Both the position numbers and the translations under genes were made by a program. A stretch of DNA of 24,848 nucleotides from Chara braunii (taxonomy: Eukaryota > Streptophyta > Charophyceae > Charales > Characeae), in contig BFEA01000031.1 in the NCBI GenBank assembly GCA_003427395.1, positions 2,253,148-2,277,995 on the forward strand. Direction: 5' to 3'. Below are positions 17,379 through 24,848 of the stretch, in pieces; within the stretch, counting starts at the first letter, position 1; the number at the start of each line of letters is the position of its first letter. The notes below the pieces were generated by a model. It was given only the letters and a program-made list of their open reading frames with translations, was not told the DNA's origin and did not search any database.

Positions 17379-17400
17379 CAAGCAGAACCTTATGGTTCTG
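17379..17400 (+). repeat. Hairpin CAGAACC-TTAT-GGTTCTG
   Basis: Perfect seven-base-pair stem with a four-base loop just after the T28-CAG. Its role is unknown. Confidence 0.7.
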
Positions 17401-17865
17401 GCTCCTATTCATTCTGGGGAGTGACAGTCCGGTTCCTACTCCACCGGCAAGTCAAAAAGAGACATAAAGAAACTCCCGCACGCTCCTGTCATGATTTTTT
17501 ATGGAGTTGTGTATAGCAAACGTGACCTCACTCATCTGCACGTGCACATACGTGCACAGTCACATGCACATGCACATAAACATGTGCAAGTCCCCCGTGC
17601 CTCAGGTAAATGACTCTTTGTTCTTTCGTCTTGGCTTAAACCTCTGTCCGCTCTCTCTAACATGTCTTGTTATCTGTCCCTTCGTGTGGTCCTCACATCT
17701 GTTGTTGCTGTTTCCGTCAAGTCAGCTATGTTGTTTGACATCACCTGCTTTTTTCTTTTTTTTTTTTGGGAATGATGGAAGCTTGGCGCGAGTGTGGATG
17801 CAATGGTTGCAAAACCAGGAGGAGGAGTGGGCACCTGGATTGGGAAGGAGCTGAATGGTCATTGA

Positions 17866-18150
17866 GCACAAGATGGGAGGTGGAGGTGGAGAATGTTGGG
17901 AACGGGGAGGTGGGGATCATGCTCGAGAAAGAGGAGAGGAGTGGGAATGCAAAGGAACAGAGGACATTGGCATCGGACCGGAAGGGAGGCAGAATGCAGG
18001 AATGTCATCCAGCACAAGATTGGAGGTGGAGGTGCGGAATGTCACTAACGGGGAGAAGTGGGGGATAATGCTTGATGGAGAGGACAGAGGTGGGAATCTG
18101 AAGGGAGAGAGGGCATTGGGATCGGGCCTGAACGGAGGCAGGATTGGGGG
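17866..18150 (+). repeat. 146-bp purine-rich tandem duplication
   Basis: GCACAAGATGGGAGGTGGAG at 17866 recurs as GCACAAGATTGGAGGTGGAG at 18012. Later landmarks GGGGA..TGGGG.AT.ATGCT, GAGTGGGAAT/GGTGGGAAT and CATTGG(C/G)ATCGG repeat in the same order. Because 146 is not a multiple of three, the 120-codon frame at 17855-18217 reads the two units in different frames, which argues against a coding repeat. Confidence 0.8.
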
Positions 18151-18394
18151 AAAGGAGAAGGCGGAAAAGCAAGCCAATCCCAGAGAGTGGGGATATGAAG
18201 CAGCGCAGGACTGGTAAAAGAAAGTGGAGGCATCAACTCATTCACTGCTGCAACCTCATGGTCAATCAACTTTCACTCTCAATGTTTACAACACTTCATG
18301 AAATTCTATTTTCATTTGTACTCCTTCATTGTATGGGTTTGTTAACAAGTTTCTTTTCTTTTCTTTTTTCCAAAAGAACTACGGTGGGAGGAAG

Positions 18395-18575
18395 CACATG
18401 GGGGGTGATAAGAGCAGCCCCCTTGAGTGGACCTCCGGGTGAAGGCTCCATCTATTGGTGGGGAGCTGCAGCTGCTGGGAACCGGGCCCAGTGTCCCAGA
18501 TATTACAATACAATGCTGCACCAGCTGGAAACCGTGTCGAGCGTCCCATACATTACAATGCAATGCTAGGATTAA
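18395..18575 (-). repeat. tRNA-derived SINE with conserved tail, copy 2
   Basis: On the minus strand there are two head-like blocks: GCATTGTAATGTATGGGACG then CTCGACACGGTTTCCAGC, and TTGTAATATCTGGGACAC then TGGGCCCGGTTCCCAGC. Each contains a T-arm (CTGGG..CCCAG in the second) and an upstream TTGTAAT that could be a threonine-type anticodon loop. The tail CAGCTCCCCACCAATAGATG, GAGCC and CTGCTCTTATCACCCCCC matches the copy at 11018. The duplicated head is shared by both long copies, so it may be a dimeric-head SINE. Confidence 0.72.
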
Positions 18576-18673
18576 ATATGGAGCGAAGCGGGCAGGGTAA
18601 GGGGAGGGGAGCCAGATGGGAGTGGAGGCCTGTGTTACCGTATGAAAACTAAGTATGTGCGTTTGCGAACATA

Positions 18674-18737
18674 TGCGCGCGTTCAAATGCGTTTAAACCC
18701 GCCACTTGGTGGTGCGGGGAAGAATTGAACGCGCGCA
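18674..18737. repeat. 13-bp perfect inverted repeat TGCGCGCGTTCAA
   Basis: TGCGCGCGTTCAA (18674-18686) and its exact complement (18725-18737) enclose 38 bases that include CCGCCACTTGGTGGTGCGG, itself able to fold. It lies just left of the large (CT)n region. Confidence 0.8.
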
Positions 18738-18781
18738 CAGGGCTGGGGCGTGCACGGTGGGGGCTACAAGTGGGTTTATGG

Positions 18782-18898
18782 CTCTCTCGCTCTCTCTCTC
18801 ACTATGGCTCTCTCTCTCTCTTCCTCTCTCTCCCTCTCTCTCTTCGCTATGGCTCTCTCTCTTGCCACGACTCTCTCTCTCACTCTCCCTCTCTTCGC

Positions 18899-18984
<86 letters not shown>
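18782..18984. repeat. Large (CT)n microsatellite with interrupted left half
   Basis: The left half is CT-rich with recurring CTATGG and TTCGCTATG interruptions, suggesting a minisatellite of short CT blocks. From 18903 to 18984 it is pure TC. The long Ser-Leu and Arg-Glu frames here are repeat artefacts. Confidence 0.95.
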
Positions 18985-18988
<4 letters not shown>

Positions 18989-19175
18989 GCACAGCGCGTT
19001 CGAACTACGGATGCTGTAGGGGGCGGCGGCGTTCAAACGACACAAATGTGTGTGTACTGTTCAGAAACGCGGCTCCGTTTTGTGCACCCCGTCACCCGCG
19101 GTGTCTACCGTTTTTGTTCCCGCTCGCCCCCCGCACACCAGAGAACAAACCGCGGATTTGAACACCGCGTGCGGT

Positions 19176-19242
19176 CGCGTTCATTGAACGCGCGTGCAAT
19201 CCGTTCAAATATTGAACGGAAAATCCGCATTCAATGAATGCG
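19176..19242. repeat. Three consecutive palindromes on TTCA-TGAA
   Basis: CGCGTTCATTGAACGCG (19176-19192), CCGTTCAAATATTGAACGG (19201-19219) and CGCATTCAATGAATGCG (19226-19242) are each near-perfect palindromes separated by 6-8 bases. TTGAACGCGCGTGCA at 19184 also pairs with TGCGCGCGTTCAA at 18674 across the CT tract. Confidence 0.85.
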
Positions 19243-19249
19243 CGGTGTT

Positions 19250-19720
19250 ATAGGCGGATGGGCCAGGGGGGTTCTTTTCTTTCTTTCTTTCAGTTTGCTG
19301 TATTCTCTGCATGCTTTTATTGTTCTGTTGAAAATGTGATTCTTTATTTCTTTTCAAATGAGGGGAAATTTCAGTTGTACTCGTGACAAAAAGGGAATGG
19401 AATCGCCAATGCGTTGGGGGGATGGTGGAATATGTTGTTGTGTCCTGAAAACTGGTCGTTGAACTTCTTGTCGTGTTTGGGTGACAGTTGGGGCCTTCAA
19501 AGTGACGATACCCAACTACTAGTACCGTCAAGTCATCAACATTACACAGAACCTGACAGCATCTATATTATTGTTATATCCATTATGGGTACCGGCAAAC
19601 TACTCATGTACTTGGATACTAAGGTTGCAGTGGTCCTCCTCTCCCTCGCTTTCCCGTAAACACAGGCACTCACACAGACACACACCCACATACAACCACC
19701 AGTGCACAAACGGCAGAATC
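19250..19720. other. Unassigned sequence
   Basis: Nothing recognised apart from a short (TTTC)n run near 19274-19290. Confidence 0.4.
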
Positions 19721-19756
19721 CTCTCTCTCTCTCTCTAGCACACTTACAAACACATT

Positions 19757-19800
<44 letters not shown>

Positions 19801-19823
19801 TGTGTGTGTTAGAGAGAGAGAGC
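19720..19823. repeat. Compound simple repeat (CT)n, T30, (GT)n, (AG)n
   Basis: (CT) at 19721-19736, 30 T at 19758-19787, GT units to about 19809, then AG units to 19821. No gene is supported across it. Confidence 0.95.
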
Positions 19824-20179
19824 TAGCCTTCAACCGACCATCCCGTGGCTGGTATTCCGGAGAAACTGACAAAGGGATAGGGGCCTGAGGGGGGGGACAA
19901 AGGGTCCGCACATAGGGTAAATTCGTGCAAGACAGAAGGTGACGCACAACCAGAAGTTGGACCGCTCTCAAAGCACAATGACAAGTTGGGCTGTTTCCTG
20001 AAGGCGGCACCAATTCCAATCTTTTTCGGGGTACAAGCCAATATTTTCCCTCAAATCACCAGTTCAAACGAAGCTAAGCATGCCGGTATACATGGTAAGT
20101 GCACTTGGCACGGGCCGGTAGCGAAAGCGTCAGTCCACTTTAAAAAGGCGTAGTCGCGGGCACGCAAGAGTGCAGGTTC

Positions 20180-20360
20180 GTTAAACCACCAGTACCTTTC
20201 ACAGGCAAAGTCTTTGGAGGTGGGGCGCCACCCACCAGGCCAAAATGGGTGGAAGGGAAGCCAAAACAAAAGAAAGGTCGGGCTGACGCTTCGGCAAAGC
20301 TTGCCGTGCAGTTCTGCGCTGCCTTGGCAGATAGAGGCTTGGTGGTGGTTTAAATTAAGG
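20180..20360. repeat. Two opposed half-palindromes
   Basis: TTAAACCACCAGTACC (20181-20196, minus-oriented half) and GGTGGTGGTTTAAATT (20340-20355, plus-oriented half) face each other about 150 bases apart, like the ends of an element. The interior is not otherwise symmetrical. Confidence 0.45.
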
Positions 20361-20800
20361 AAAGAAAATGCACTCAAGCACTTCTATTTTCTCAGTTTCC
20401 CGGCATGTGGCACGCGCCGCAAATAGAATGCAGTTGGTTGAGGGAAAAAAAGATATCTCCTGGCTTTCACTCTTTGCCATTGATAGCAACTGTCAAGCTT
20501 GGGATAAGGGGCATCTATGCGCCGTATCTTCTACGTCGACAGTGTTCAGTTTTCATCTTGATTCGGGTGCGGTCAGTGCCCGCATCCTGGGAAGGCTGGT
20601 AAGGAATATGGCCACCCACAGTTGGATAAGAGGGAGATCCTGCAGCGCCTGCACATGAATAAGGAAAGAGATCGGTAGTATCGAGCTGCAGGGATGCATA
20701 TCATGCTATATATAGTAAGCAGGCCTGGTCAATGAGTGTATAAGTTTCAGATAAAAGCTCATCTCAAATGGCAAGAAATGAATCAGCAGCAGCAGCCGGA
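20360..20800. other. Unassigned sequence
   Basis: A 96-codon frame (20368-20658, plus) has no motif I can name. I see nothing else. Confidence 0.4.
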
Positions 20801-20885
20801 CCCACGTGGCTGAATCGTACACACATGTAAGTTGAGGTAACTGATGAAATCATATGAATACAATAATGTTCGGGTCTACCTCCTG
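20800..20885 (+). repeat. tRNA-derived SINE head
   Basis: CACGTGGCTGAATCGTACAC (from 20803) corresponds to CATGTGGCTGAATGGTATAG at 1004, including the A box. GTTCGGGTCTACC at 20868-20880 is a decayed B-box position. Confidence 0.55.
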
Positions 20886-20979
20886 TCAAAAAAAGAGAAG
20901 GAAAAAGAAAAAGAAATGAAGCAGCAGGCAAGAAATAGAAGGCCCAGAAGATGGACAGTTGGATCTGGAAAATGGATGG

Positions 20980-21135
20980 TAAGCAATGGTCAGTTGGTAC
21001 ATAGTTAATGCGACAGTTAATGCGGCCGATCCCATCAGAACTCAGATGTTAAAAAAAAAAAATAGATGAGATGATCAGTTGGTAAGTTGGTACACAAATG
21101 AACTGGTGAAGCACAGACCGGAGTTCGCATCCAGA
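20980..21135 (+). repeat. Tandem tRNA-like units
   Basis: GGTCAGTTGGTACATAG at 20988 and GATCAGTTGGTAAGTTGG at 21072 are two A-box-like starts. The second leads to GGAGTTCGCATCC at 21120-21132, a good B box at tRNA-like distance. The first ends in GAACTCAGATG with no clear B box. They are likely SINE heads. Confidence 0.5.
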
Positions 21136-21139
21136 TTTA

Positions 21140-22240
21140 ATGGATGACCGAAATACCAGGGCGCGGTCAGTTCGACTCTCAAGGGCTTACCACACTAGGA
21201 CTTCTTTTTTTTTTTGTTCTACACGAGGACTTTCTTATAGCTGGATTCGGCTCGGAAAAATCCTAGTCGTAGTAATGGCATTACTTTTAAATCACCAGTA
21301 CACCCATATGCCGGTTGGGGACCCCTTTTGGAGGCTGCTAACGTTGCAGAGGCTGCTGATGGAGTTTATCAGCAGCTGACCAGTCCTGCCGGCCCCATTT
21401 TTTCGGTGGCGGTGACGAGTTCCTTTGTGCAACGCTGGGGCCGTGTATTGGTGCTTCAGCGCATCCTGGAAGATGAAAAAAGAAGTTGTAGCTGTGATGC
21501 ATTAATTTAGGCGAGAGAGTTTTTTGTATGTGAGCAAAGTTATATAGACGTAGCAAACTGTGATACAGACTGTTTAGACACATGGCAGACTGTGGTTCCT
21601 CTCGCCACTACGTCCGATCCTCTTTTTGCTTCGCCGGAGTCCAACTGCGCGTCAGTGGGTGGCCAAAGCGCGAGCGTGGCGTTGCTGTTTTCTTTTGGCT
21701 GGTGCGGCCAGCCTTTGTGGTTCGGTAGCGTGTAGCCTTCACCGGCCTCCGAAGAATGCGGAGTAGGCTACTTATAAGACTTAGAGTCACAGCCTGGAAG
21801 GCAGGGGGAGTTGAAGAAGATTAAAAGTCAAACGTCAAAAATTGTGACAAGGCATGGTGGGAGTGGAGCGTTTGTCACTGCAGCTACAGTTACGCAGAGA
21901 TATGGAAACAGGACTGGAGTGGGCACCCCTTTCCATATAAAGGGGTGACCAAGGTAATGATGATGGTGTATTTCCGAGGAGGCAGATGGTGTGCTACATT
22001 TTCATCATTAGGGGAGAGAAGTTTTTGACATGTTTGCCTGACATCACACAGGCATATTTGTCAGAACTATCACACCTATGATGAGAATGAGCCACATTTT
22101 ATGAGAATTTTCATGGAAAGAGCACTGTGTTAGAGGGTGGTATGTAAAGGTACGTATGCAGACCCCTGAAGTGTACATTCTCAGGGCCAGCAGTATGTCT
22201 TGAAGGAAGGACTAAAATAGCTTGTTTGTTAATTTGGCGG
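21140..22240. other. Unassigned sequence with one half-palindrome
   Basis: TTAAATCACCAGTACACC at 21287-21304 is a variant half-site. Short frames (for example 21328-21510, plus) have no recognisable domain. No RNA gene was seen. Confidence 0.4.
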
Positions 22241-22248
22241 TCAGCTTA

Positions 22249-22478
22249 GGGCGTATGCACACTGGGATTTCTTCAACTTCTCTCTCTCAACGTAGGTGGG
22301 GTCAGATGCTTCACGACGATGGCGTAAAAGCTGTCCGATATATCCAGAAAAAAACTACCGTCTTCACCCGTATAGAACGCCCGGTAATTCTCCCTGCATC
22401 TGGACAGAACATTGCCTCAACTACGGCCATAATGACCGGGCGTTAAATTCGGGTAAAAAAGGTAGTGTGAGCAGGGCC
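22249..22478. mobile_element. 230-bp MITE with TTA target duplication, containing the 111-bp hairpin
   Basis: Ends GGGCGTATGCACACT and AGTGTGAGCAGGGCC are imperfect inverted repeats (about 10 of 15) flanked on both sides by TTA (22246-22248 and 22479-22481). A three-base TWA duplication is typical of PIF/Harbinger-type MITEs. The interior includes the 111-bp hairpin copy at 22355. TTAGTCTGTTGG is repeated 40 bases further on (22519). Confidence 0.65.
22355..22465. mobile_element. 111-bp hairpin MITE, copy 2
   Basis: Starts CTACCGTCTTCACCCGTATA, contains GAACGCCCGGTAATT and CGGCCATAATGACCGGGCGTT, and ends GGTAG. It has the same length and same ends as 791-901 but more decayed arms. Confidence 0.75.
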
Positions 22479-22607
22479 TTAGTCTGTTGGTTTGCCCTGC
22501 ATGATAGCGACAGATTATTAGTCTGTTGGTGTGCGCTGTGTGAGTGAGAGCAACACATTGTTTTGTTTAAACCACCACTGTGCAATGTTGACAGTGAATT
22601 TTCACGT

Positions 22608-22789
22608 CGAATATGAATTGAACCGGCCACGGGTAGGCCTGTACGTTTAAACCGCTGTCGCTCTGTGCACGCCTACTCTTCTCTATTGCCTGGGCCTGGA
22701 AGTAGCTGTTTTAGGGGGTAATGCGGATGAATAACCATTTTTTTTGCTAGATAAGTAACCGAACCAGTGGCCGGTTCAATTTGTATTCG
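22608..22789. mobile_element. Inverted-repeat element with 23-bp ends
   Basis: Arms at 22608-22630 and 22767-22789 pair as CGAATA, a three-base variable patch, then ATTGAACCGGCCAC. The interior (22636-22766) is copied again at 22797-22928 without the inverted ends. It is non-coding. Confidence 0.65.
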
Positions 22790-22928
22790 GCGTGAAGGCC
22801 TGTACATTTGAACCGCGGGCTCTCTGTGCACGGCTACTCTTCTCTATTCCCTGGGCCTGGAAGTAGTGGTCTTGAGGGGGAAATGCGGATGAATCACCAT
22901 TTTTTTGCTAGGTAAGTAACCGAAACAT
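22636..22928. repeat. 161-bp tandem duplication
   Basis: GGCCTGTACGTTTAAACCG at 22636 recurs as GGCCTGTACATTTGAACCG at 22797. Both units continue with CTCTGTGCACG, CTACTCTTCTCTATT, CCTGGGCCTGGAAGTAG, AATGCGGATGAAT and TTTTTTTGCTAG. Confidence 0.88.
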
Positions 22929-22929
22929 C

Positions 22930-23450
22930 AGTGCCATTTTTTCAGTTATTTGACCTGTAAGTCTCCATTTTTTCATAAGCAAACTGCAAAAAATCTCAAC
23001 CATTCCCCTGCCCTTACCAGCCAGGGGAATGTGAAATTCAACGAATGTTTCCTCAATTCATTGTCCACGCTGCAGTTTTCAGAGAATAAGAGGGGTTAAG
23101 AATAATGGGTAAAGAAAGTATATACTCCATCCATTGTCCATGCTGCAGTTTTTCAGCAGAGAGCCTCTCTTTGTTGAAAGGAGGGGGCTGCAATTGTGAG
23201 TGAGGGATGAATTTCAATTTCTGCGAACAATATGTCTGTGCACGAGTGTGTTCACTGTGTTGGCAATTTCATGTTTTAAACTGCCAGCCTGCCAGGTGAC
23301 AGGCACTGACGGCCCAGCGACTTGAAAATAGCACTTCAGTTTATCAAAGGGTTGTGGAAAGGCTTGATGTAGTGGAGCATACCTGCGGCGCAAGTGTGCT
23401 GGTCACCGATGCGCAAAAAAAAAAAAAAACGGCTGTTATGTGTGAGAAAA
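22930..23450. other. Unassigned sequence with short duplications
   Basis: CATTGTCCACGCTGCAGTTT (23059) and CATTGTCCATGCTGCAGTTT (23133) are a duplicated pair. ATTCCCCTG and CAGGGGAAT (23003 and 23021) form a short hairpin. No gene was seen. Confidence 0.5.
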
Positions 23451-23453
23451 CGC

Positions 23454-23456
<3 letters not shown>

Positions 23457-23522
<66 letters not shown>
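23457..23522. repeat. (GA)n microsatellite
   Basis: 33 pure AG units followed by a G run. Arg-Glu and Ser-Leu frames over it are artefacts. Confidence 0.97.
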
Positions 23523-23528
<6 letters not shown>

Positions 23529-23812
23529 AAAAATGTAAACAAATAGCTCCTTATTAATATTTATTTCAAACCCCCTGCGGGTTATCTGAGAGGGCCCTGC
23601 ACACAATCAGCAAGGGCCACGTTGCCATGAACGAGGTAGTAGTCATAGCCATGCTGAAGGTATGGCACGCCAAGTATATATGCTGTTGATTCACTTTAAG
23701 GTCCGTGTTTCAGCAGTTATGGGACCACTGAGCACGCGAGTGTCAGGGCAATAGCAGGCCAACTCACCACGTGCTTTTCAGGGCTTCCCTCCACTAAAAA
23801 TGTGCAAAACTA

Positions 23813-24064
23813 GAATGAATCTTCTGCTAGAACATGGAACCGTGCGCCCCCATATGTTTTGTCTTTTGTGCAAGTGGTGGCGAGTGAAGCAAGGCCCTTA
23901 GGGCCACTTGTCGTAGGAAAAGGAAACAAAAGAAAGAGAGGAATGAATCTTCTGCTAGAACATGGAAAACATACGCCGCATATGTTTTGTCTTTTGTGCT
24001 GGTGACAAGTGGAGCAAGGCCCTTAGGGCCACTGCTCGTAGGAAAAAGACACGTAAGAAAGAGA
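23813..24064. repeat. 128-bp tandem duplication
   Basis: GAATGAATCTTCTGCTAGAA starts at 23813 and 23941. The units share CATATGTTTTGTCTTTTGTG, AAGGCCCTTAGGGCCACT, CGTAGGAAAA and AGAAAGAGAG. GGCCCTTAGGGCC in each is a 13-base near palindrome. Confidence 0.9.
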
Positions 24065-24089
24065 GAGCTACGGTAGAAAGTAGTTGTAA

Positions 24090-24150
24090 CTTGTAACCCA
24101 TAACTGCTCGAAAGCAGACTTGACTTCGGATCCAGAACATATATTGCTGG
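24090..24150 (+). repeat. Possible tRNA-like fragment
   Basis: CTGCTCGAAAGCAG (24104-24117) forms an anticodon-arm-like hairpin, and GACTTCGGATCCAG follows at B-box position. A weak call without a clear A box. Confidence 0.35.
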
Positions 24151-24354
24151 CCTGCTCTTCTTTTACACGAAATTTGCTGAACATCTCTTGAGATGTTGGG
24201 ACCCTTGCATATGTACTGCTGGGGTCCTCCGCGAAAAAGACTATTCAACAAGGAATACGTGGGCCCTATTTTTTTTTCTGTGGGGAGGTGCACCATTGGC
24301 TACCTCAGCCACCCTTCTCCAATTTTTTTTTTATACCCTATTTAGTGGGGTGTG

Positions 24355-24420
24355 TCGCAGCGCGTGCACGTGCGTAATGCGCCGCACGTGCGGAGCTCGC
24401 GCGCATGCAATACGCCGCAG
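24355..24420. repeat. CACGTGC-rich GC palindromes
   Basis: GTGCACGTGCG (24364) and CGCACGTGCGG (24383) plus GAGCTCGCGCGCATGC make overlapping palindromes with high CpG content. The function is unknown. Confidence 0.5.
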
Positions 24421-24575
24421 GTATGGGTTGGAGTATAGGCGGAGTATAGGGGTGATATAGGGGATATTGGGGGGGTTAATAAGGATGTTGGGGGCGGTTC
24501 GGGAGTGTTAGGTTGGTGTATGATGGTATTGGGGGCCGCTATGGGGGTTTGGGTGGGGTTATTAGGGGTTCTGGA
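24421..24575 (+). repeat. G-rich stretch with many G-runs
   Basis: At least ten runs of three or more G (for example TAGGGGTGATATAGGGGATA) separated by short T/A-rich spacers. This is compatible with G-quadruplex formation. It is not an exact telomere repeat. Confidence 0.75.
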
Positions 24576-24631
24576 TCCCAAAAACAAAAAAAGAAAAAGT
24601 GCGGGGTGCCGATGATCCCCGACTGCTAGGT

Positions 24632-24669
24632 GCCGACCAGCCGATCGGTCGGCGGGTCGGCAGCCGACC
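24632..24669. repeat. Overlapping GCCGACC/GGTCGGC hairpins
   Basis: GCCGACC (24632), GGTCGGC (24647), GGTCGGC (24655) and GCCGACC (24663) can pair in alternative ways. The last two form a palindrome around one base. Confidence 0.8.
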
Positions 24670-24704
24670 AGTCAAGGGCCGCCGACCGTCGGGGTGTGCA
24701 ACAC

Positions 24705-24780
24705 TGCTGAGCTCCAATCTATTGGTGGGGAGCAGCACGTGCTGAGAACCGGTCTCAGCGTCCCTTAAACCACCAGTACA
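24705..24780 (-). repeat. tRNA-derived SINE copy fused to the half-palindrome
   Basis: On the minus strand GTACTGGTGGTTTAAGGGAC runs directly into GCTGAGACCGGTTCTCAGC (T-arm CTGAG..CTCAG), then ACGTGCTGCTCCCCACCAAT and AGATTGGAGC. This places the ACTGGTGGTTT half-site at the 5' side of the SINE head, linking the two repeat families. Confidence 0.7.
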
Positions 24781-24848
24781 CGGCCCCCGCCTTGCAGTCC
24801 GAAACTTGTCGGCACAAGAAAACGAGGCCGAAACGTCAAACGCTGCGC

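Noticed and set aside
18693-19237. Several 90-170-codon frames rich in Ser-Leu or Arg-Glu
   Set aside because: They are direct translations of the (CT)n tract in several frames and strands.

Overview
This window looks like repeat-dense nuclear DNA from a eukaryote whose lineage I cannot fix. Evidence for a eukaryote: long pure microsatellites ((CT)n, (GT)n, (GA)n, 28-33 nt homopolymers), tRNA-derived SINE-like units with RNA polymerase III A and B boxes, a U6 snRNA-like sequence, several short inverted-repeat (MITE-like) elements, and a 913-base assembly gap. There are no bacterial-style operons or ribosome binding sites. No intact protein-coding gene can be defended. The open frames are short, overlap repeats or microsatellites, and lack recognisable domains. 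The one exception is about 20 residues of a reverse transcriptase catalytic block just before the gap.

Layout. 1-2600: tRNA-like SINE fragments, a MITE-like hairpin (791-901), three tandem copies of a long inverted-repeat element (1463-2137), a 33-nt poly-C run and a 185-bp tandem duplication. 2700-6250: more tRNA-like and MITE-like pieces, two near-perfect palindromes built on ACTGGTGGTTT, a three-unit 183-bp satellite (4711-5250) and a 120-bp tandem duplication carrying the same half-palindrome. 6400-9250: mostly unrecognised, with small duplications and more copies of the half-palindrome. 9890-10220: a stretch dominated by CTA/TAG words. 11018-11979: a tRNA-derived SINE and a foldback element. 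12449-12580: reverse transcriptase fragment with the YADD box, of the type seen in group II intron maturases, followed by the gap.

After the gap: microsatellites, another SINE set, a U6-like sequence (16411-16505) inside a group of diverged repeats, and at 17275-17331 a sequence that folds as a complete type III hammerhead ribozyme. The right part (17850-24848) has a purine-rich tandem repeat, a palindrome cluster around a large (CT)n tract, a second copy of the 111-bp MITE nested in a larger element with TTA target duplication, further tandem duplications, and a G-rich then GC-rich hairpin region at the end.

The strongest novelty candidates are the hammerhead ribozyme, the recurrent ACTGGTGGTTT palindrome family, the group II-type reverse transcriptase remnant, and the U6-like sequence embedded in repeats. 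Everything was read by eye. No alignments, folding programs or database searches were run.
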